Below, in pieces: positions 33,151-33,226 of a stretch of 33,226 bases of DNA. The stretch is from Betaproteobacteria bacterium (lineage in GTDB: Bacteria > Pseudomonadota > Gammaproteobacteria > Burkholderiales > SG8-39): positions 1-33,226 of the forward strand of contig SHXL01000005.1 of the NCBI GenBank assembly GCA_009693345.1. Direction: 5' to 3'. A program made the translations under genes and the position numbers. A model generated the notes under the pieces. It saw nothing but the letters and a program-made list of their open reading frames with translations, was not told where the DNA came from and did no database searches. Positions within the stretch are counted from its first letter, which is position 1. Every line of letters starts with the position of its first letter.

Positions 33151-33226
33151 ATGCGAGATGTCGAGCTGTATCAGCAGCTTCTGGGCTTGGTTGCGCCGTG
33201 GACCGTGGGGCGCGGTGAGCTGTCGG
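33151..33226 (+). CDS. ISL3-family transposase, N-terminal part
   Basis: 25 codons to the window edge from an ATG with AAAGGAGG nine bases before it. The start MRDVELYQQLLGLVAPWTV is the usual beginning of proteobacterial ISL3-type transposases ('MRD..LY...LGL..PW.V'). The zinc-finger and DDE domains lie beyond the window. Confidence 0.75.
   Translation, partial: MRDVELYQQLLGLVAPWTVGRGELS

Larger units (their letters stand above)
33065..33226 (+). mobile_element. ISL3-family-like insertion sequence, left end (partial)
   Basis: The left boundary is set at 33065, where the TRAP permease frame ends and the shared 30-base repeat begins. The element runs off the right edge of the window, so the right end, target duplication and integrity cannot be seen. 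Confidence 0.6.

Overview
The window looks like accessory or catabolic DNA of a GC-rich betaproteobacterium, probably Burkholderiales. I infer this from the high GC content and from the many solute-binding proteins of the Bug/TctC type, TRAP transporters, family III CoA-transferases, enoyl-CoA hydratases and HMG-CoA-lyase-like enzymes. No rRNA, tRNA, CRISPR array or phage region was seen.

Left part (1-6454, + strand): the 3' end of a probable methylglutaconyl-CoA hydratase, a biotin-dependent acyl-CoA carboxylase alpha subunit (LiuD/MccA-like), a complete tripartite tricarboxylate transporter (TctC-TctB-TctA), HMG-CoA lyase (LiuE-like) and a DUF1289 protein. This is the end of a leucine/isovalerate degradation (liu) set with an organic-acid transporter placed inside it. 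A pair of enoyl-CoA hydratases follows on the - strand (6416-8073), then a DsbA-fold isomerase (8105-8737).

Decayed junction (8731-11716): a small antitoxin-like gene, a probable truncated nucleotidyltransferase, a truncated peptidase-like start, an ECF sigma factor without region 4, an MFS transporter and a frameshifted Bug fragment. The decamer CGGATAGGAA brackets the antitoxin/nucleotidyltransferase module. A longer 30-base version lies beside the peptidase stub and recurs (29/30) at 33065, where a TRAP permease fragment meets the start of an ISL3-like insertion sequence.

Middle (11972-15740): a TRAP dicarboxylate-type transporter operon (dctP-dctQ-dctM, - strand), a lipoprotein Cu/Zn superoxide dismutase, and a CoA-transferase remnant.

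Main find (15737-28365, - strand): twelve tightly packed genes with gaps of 29 nt or less and several start/stop overlaps. In transcription order they are a MaoC hydratase, acyl-CoA dehydrogenase, CoA-transferase, GntR/HutC regulator, MmgE/PrpD protein, TauD-type dioxygenase, second CoA-transferase, HMG-CoA-lyase-like protein without the catalytic Cys, third CoA-transferase, HpaB-type monooxygenase, isochorismatase-like hydrolase and CitE-type lyase. A perfect 12-base palindrome (TTGTCCGGACAA) lies upstream of the first gene. The embedded GntR regulator carries five AAGGC units exactly between its DNA-binding and ligand-binding domains. Five units put the two halves out of frame; three or six would join them. 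This suggests a switchable or decayed regulator of an unassigned organic-acid pathway.

Right part (28469-33226): a PEBP/YbhB protein, a nitroreductase, an amidohydrolase, a D-2-hydroxyacid dehydrogenase, an enoyl-CoA hydratase, a TRAP permease fragment and the partial insertion sequence.
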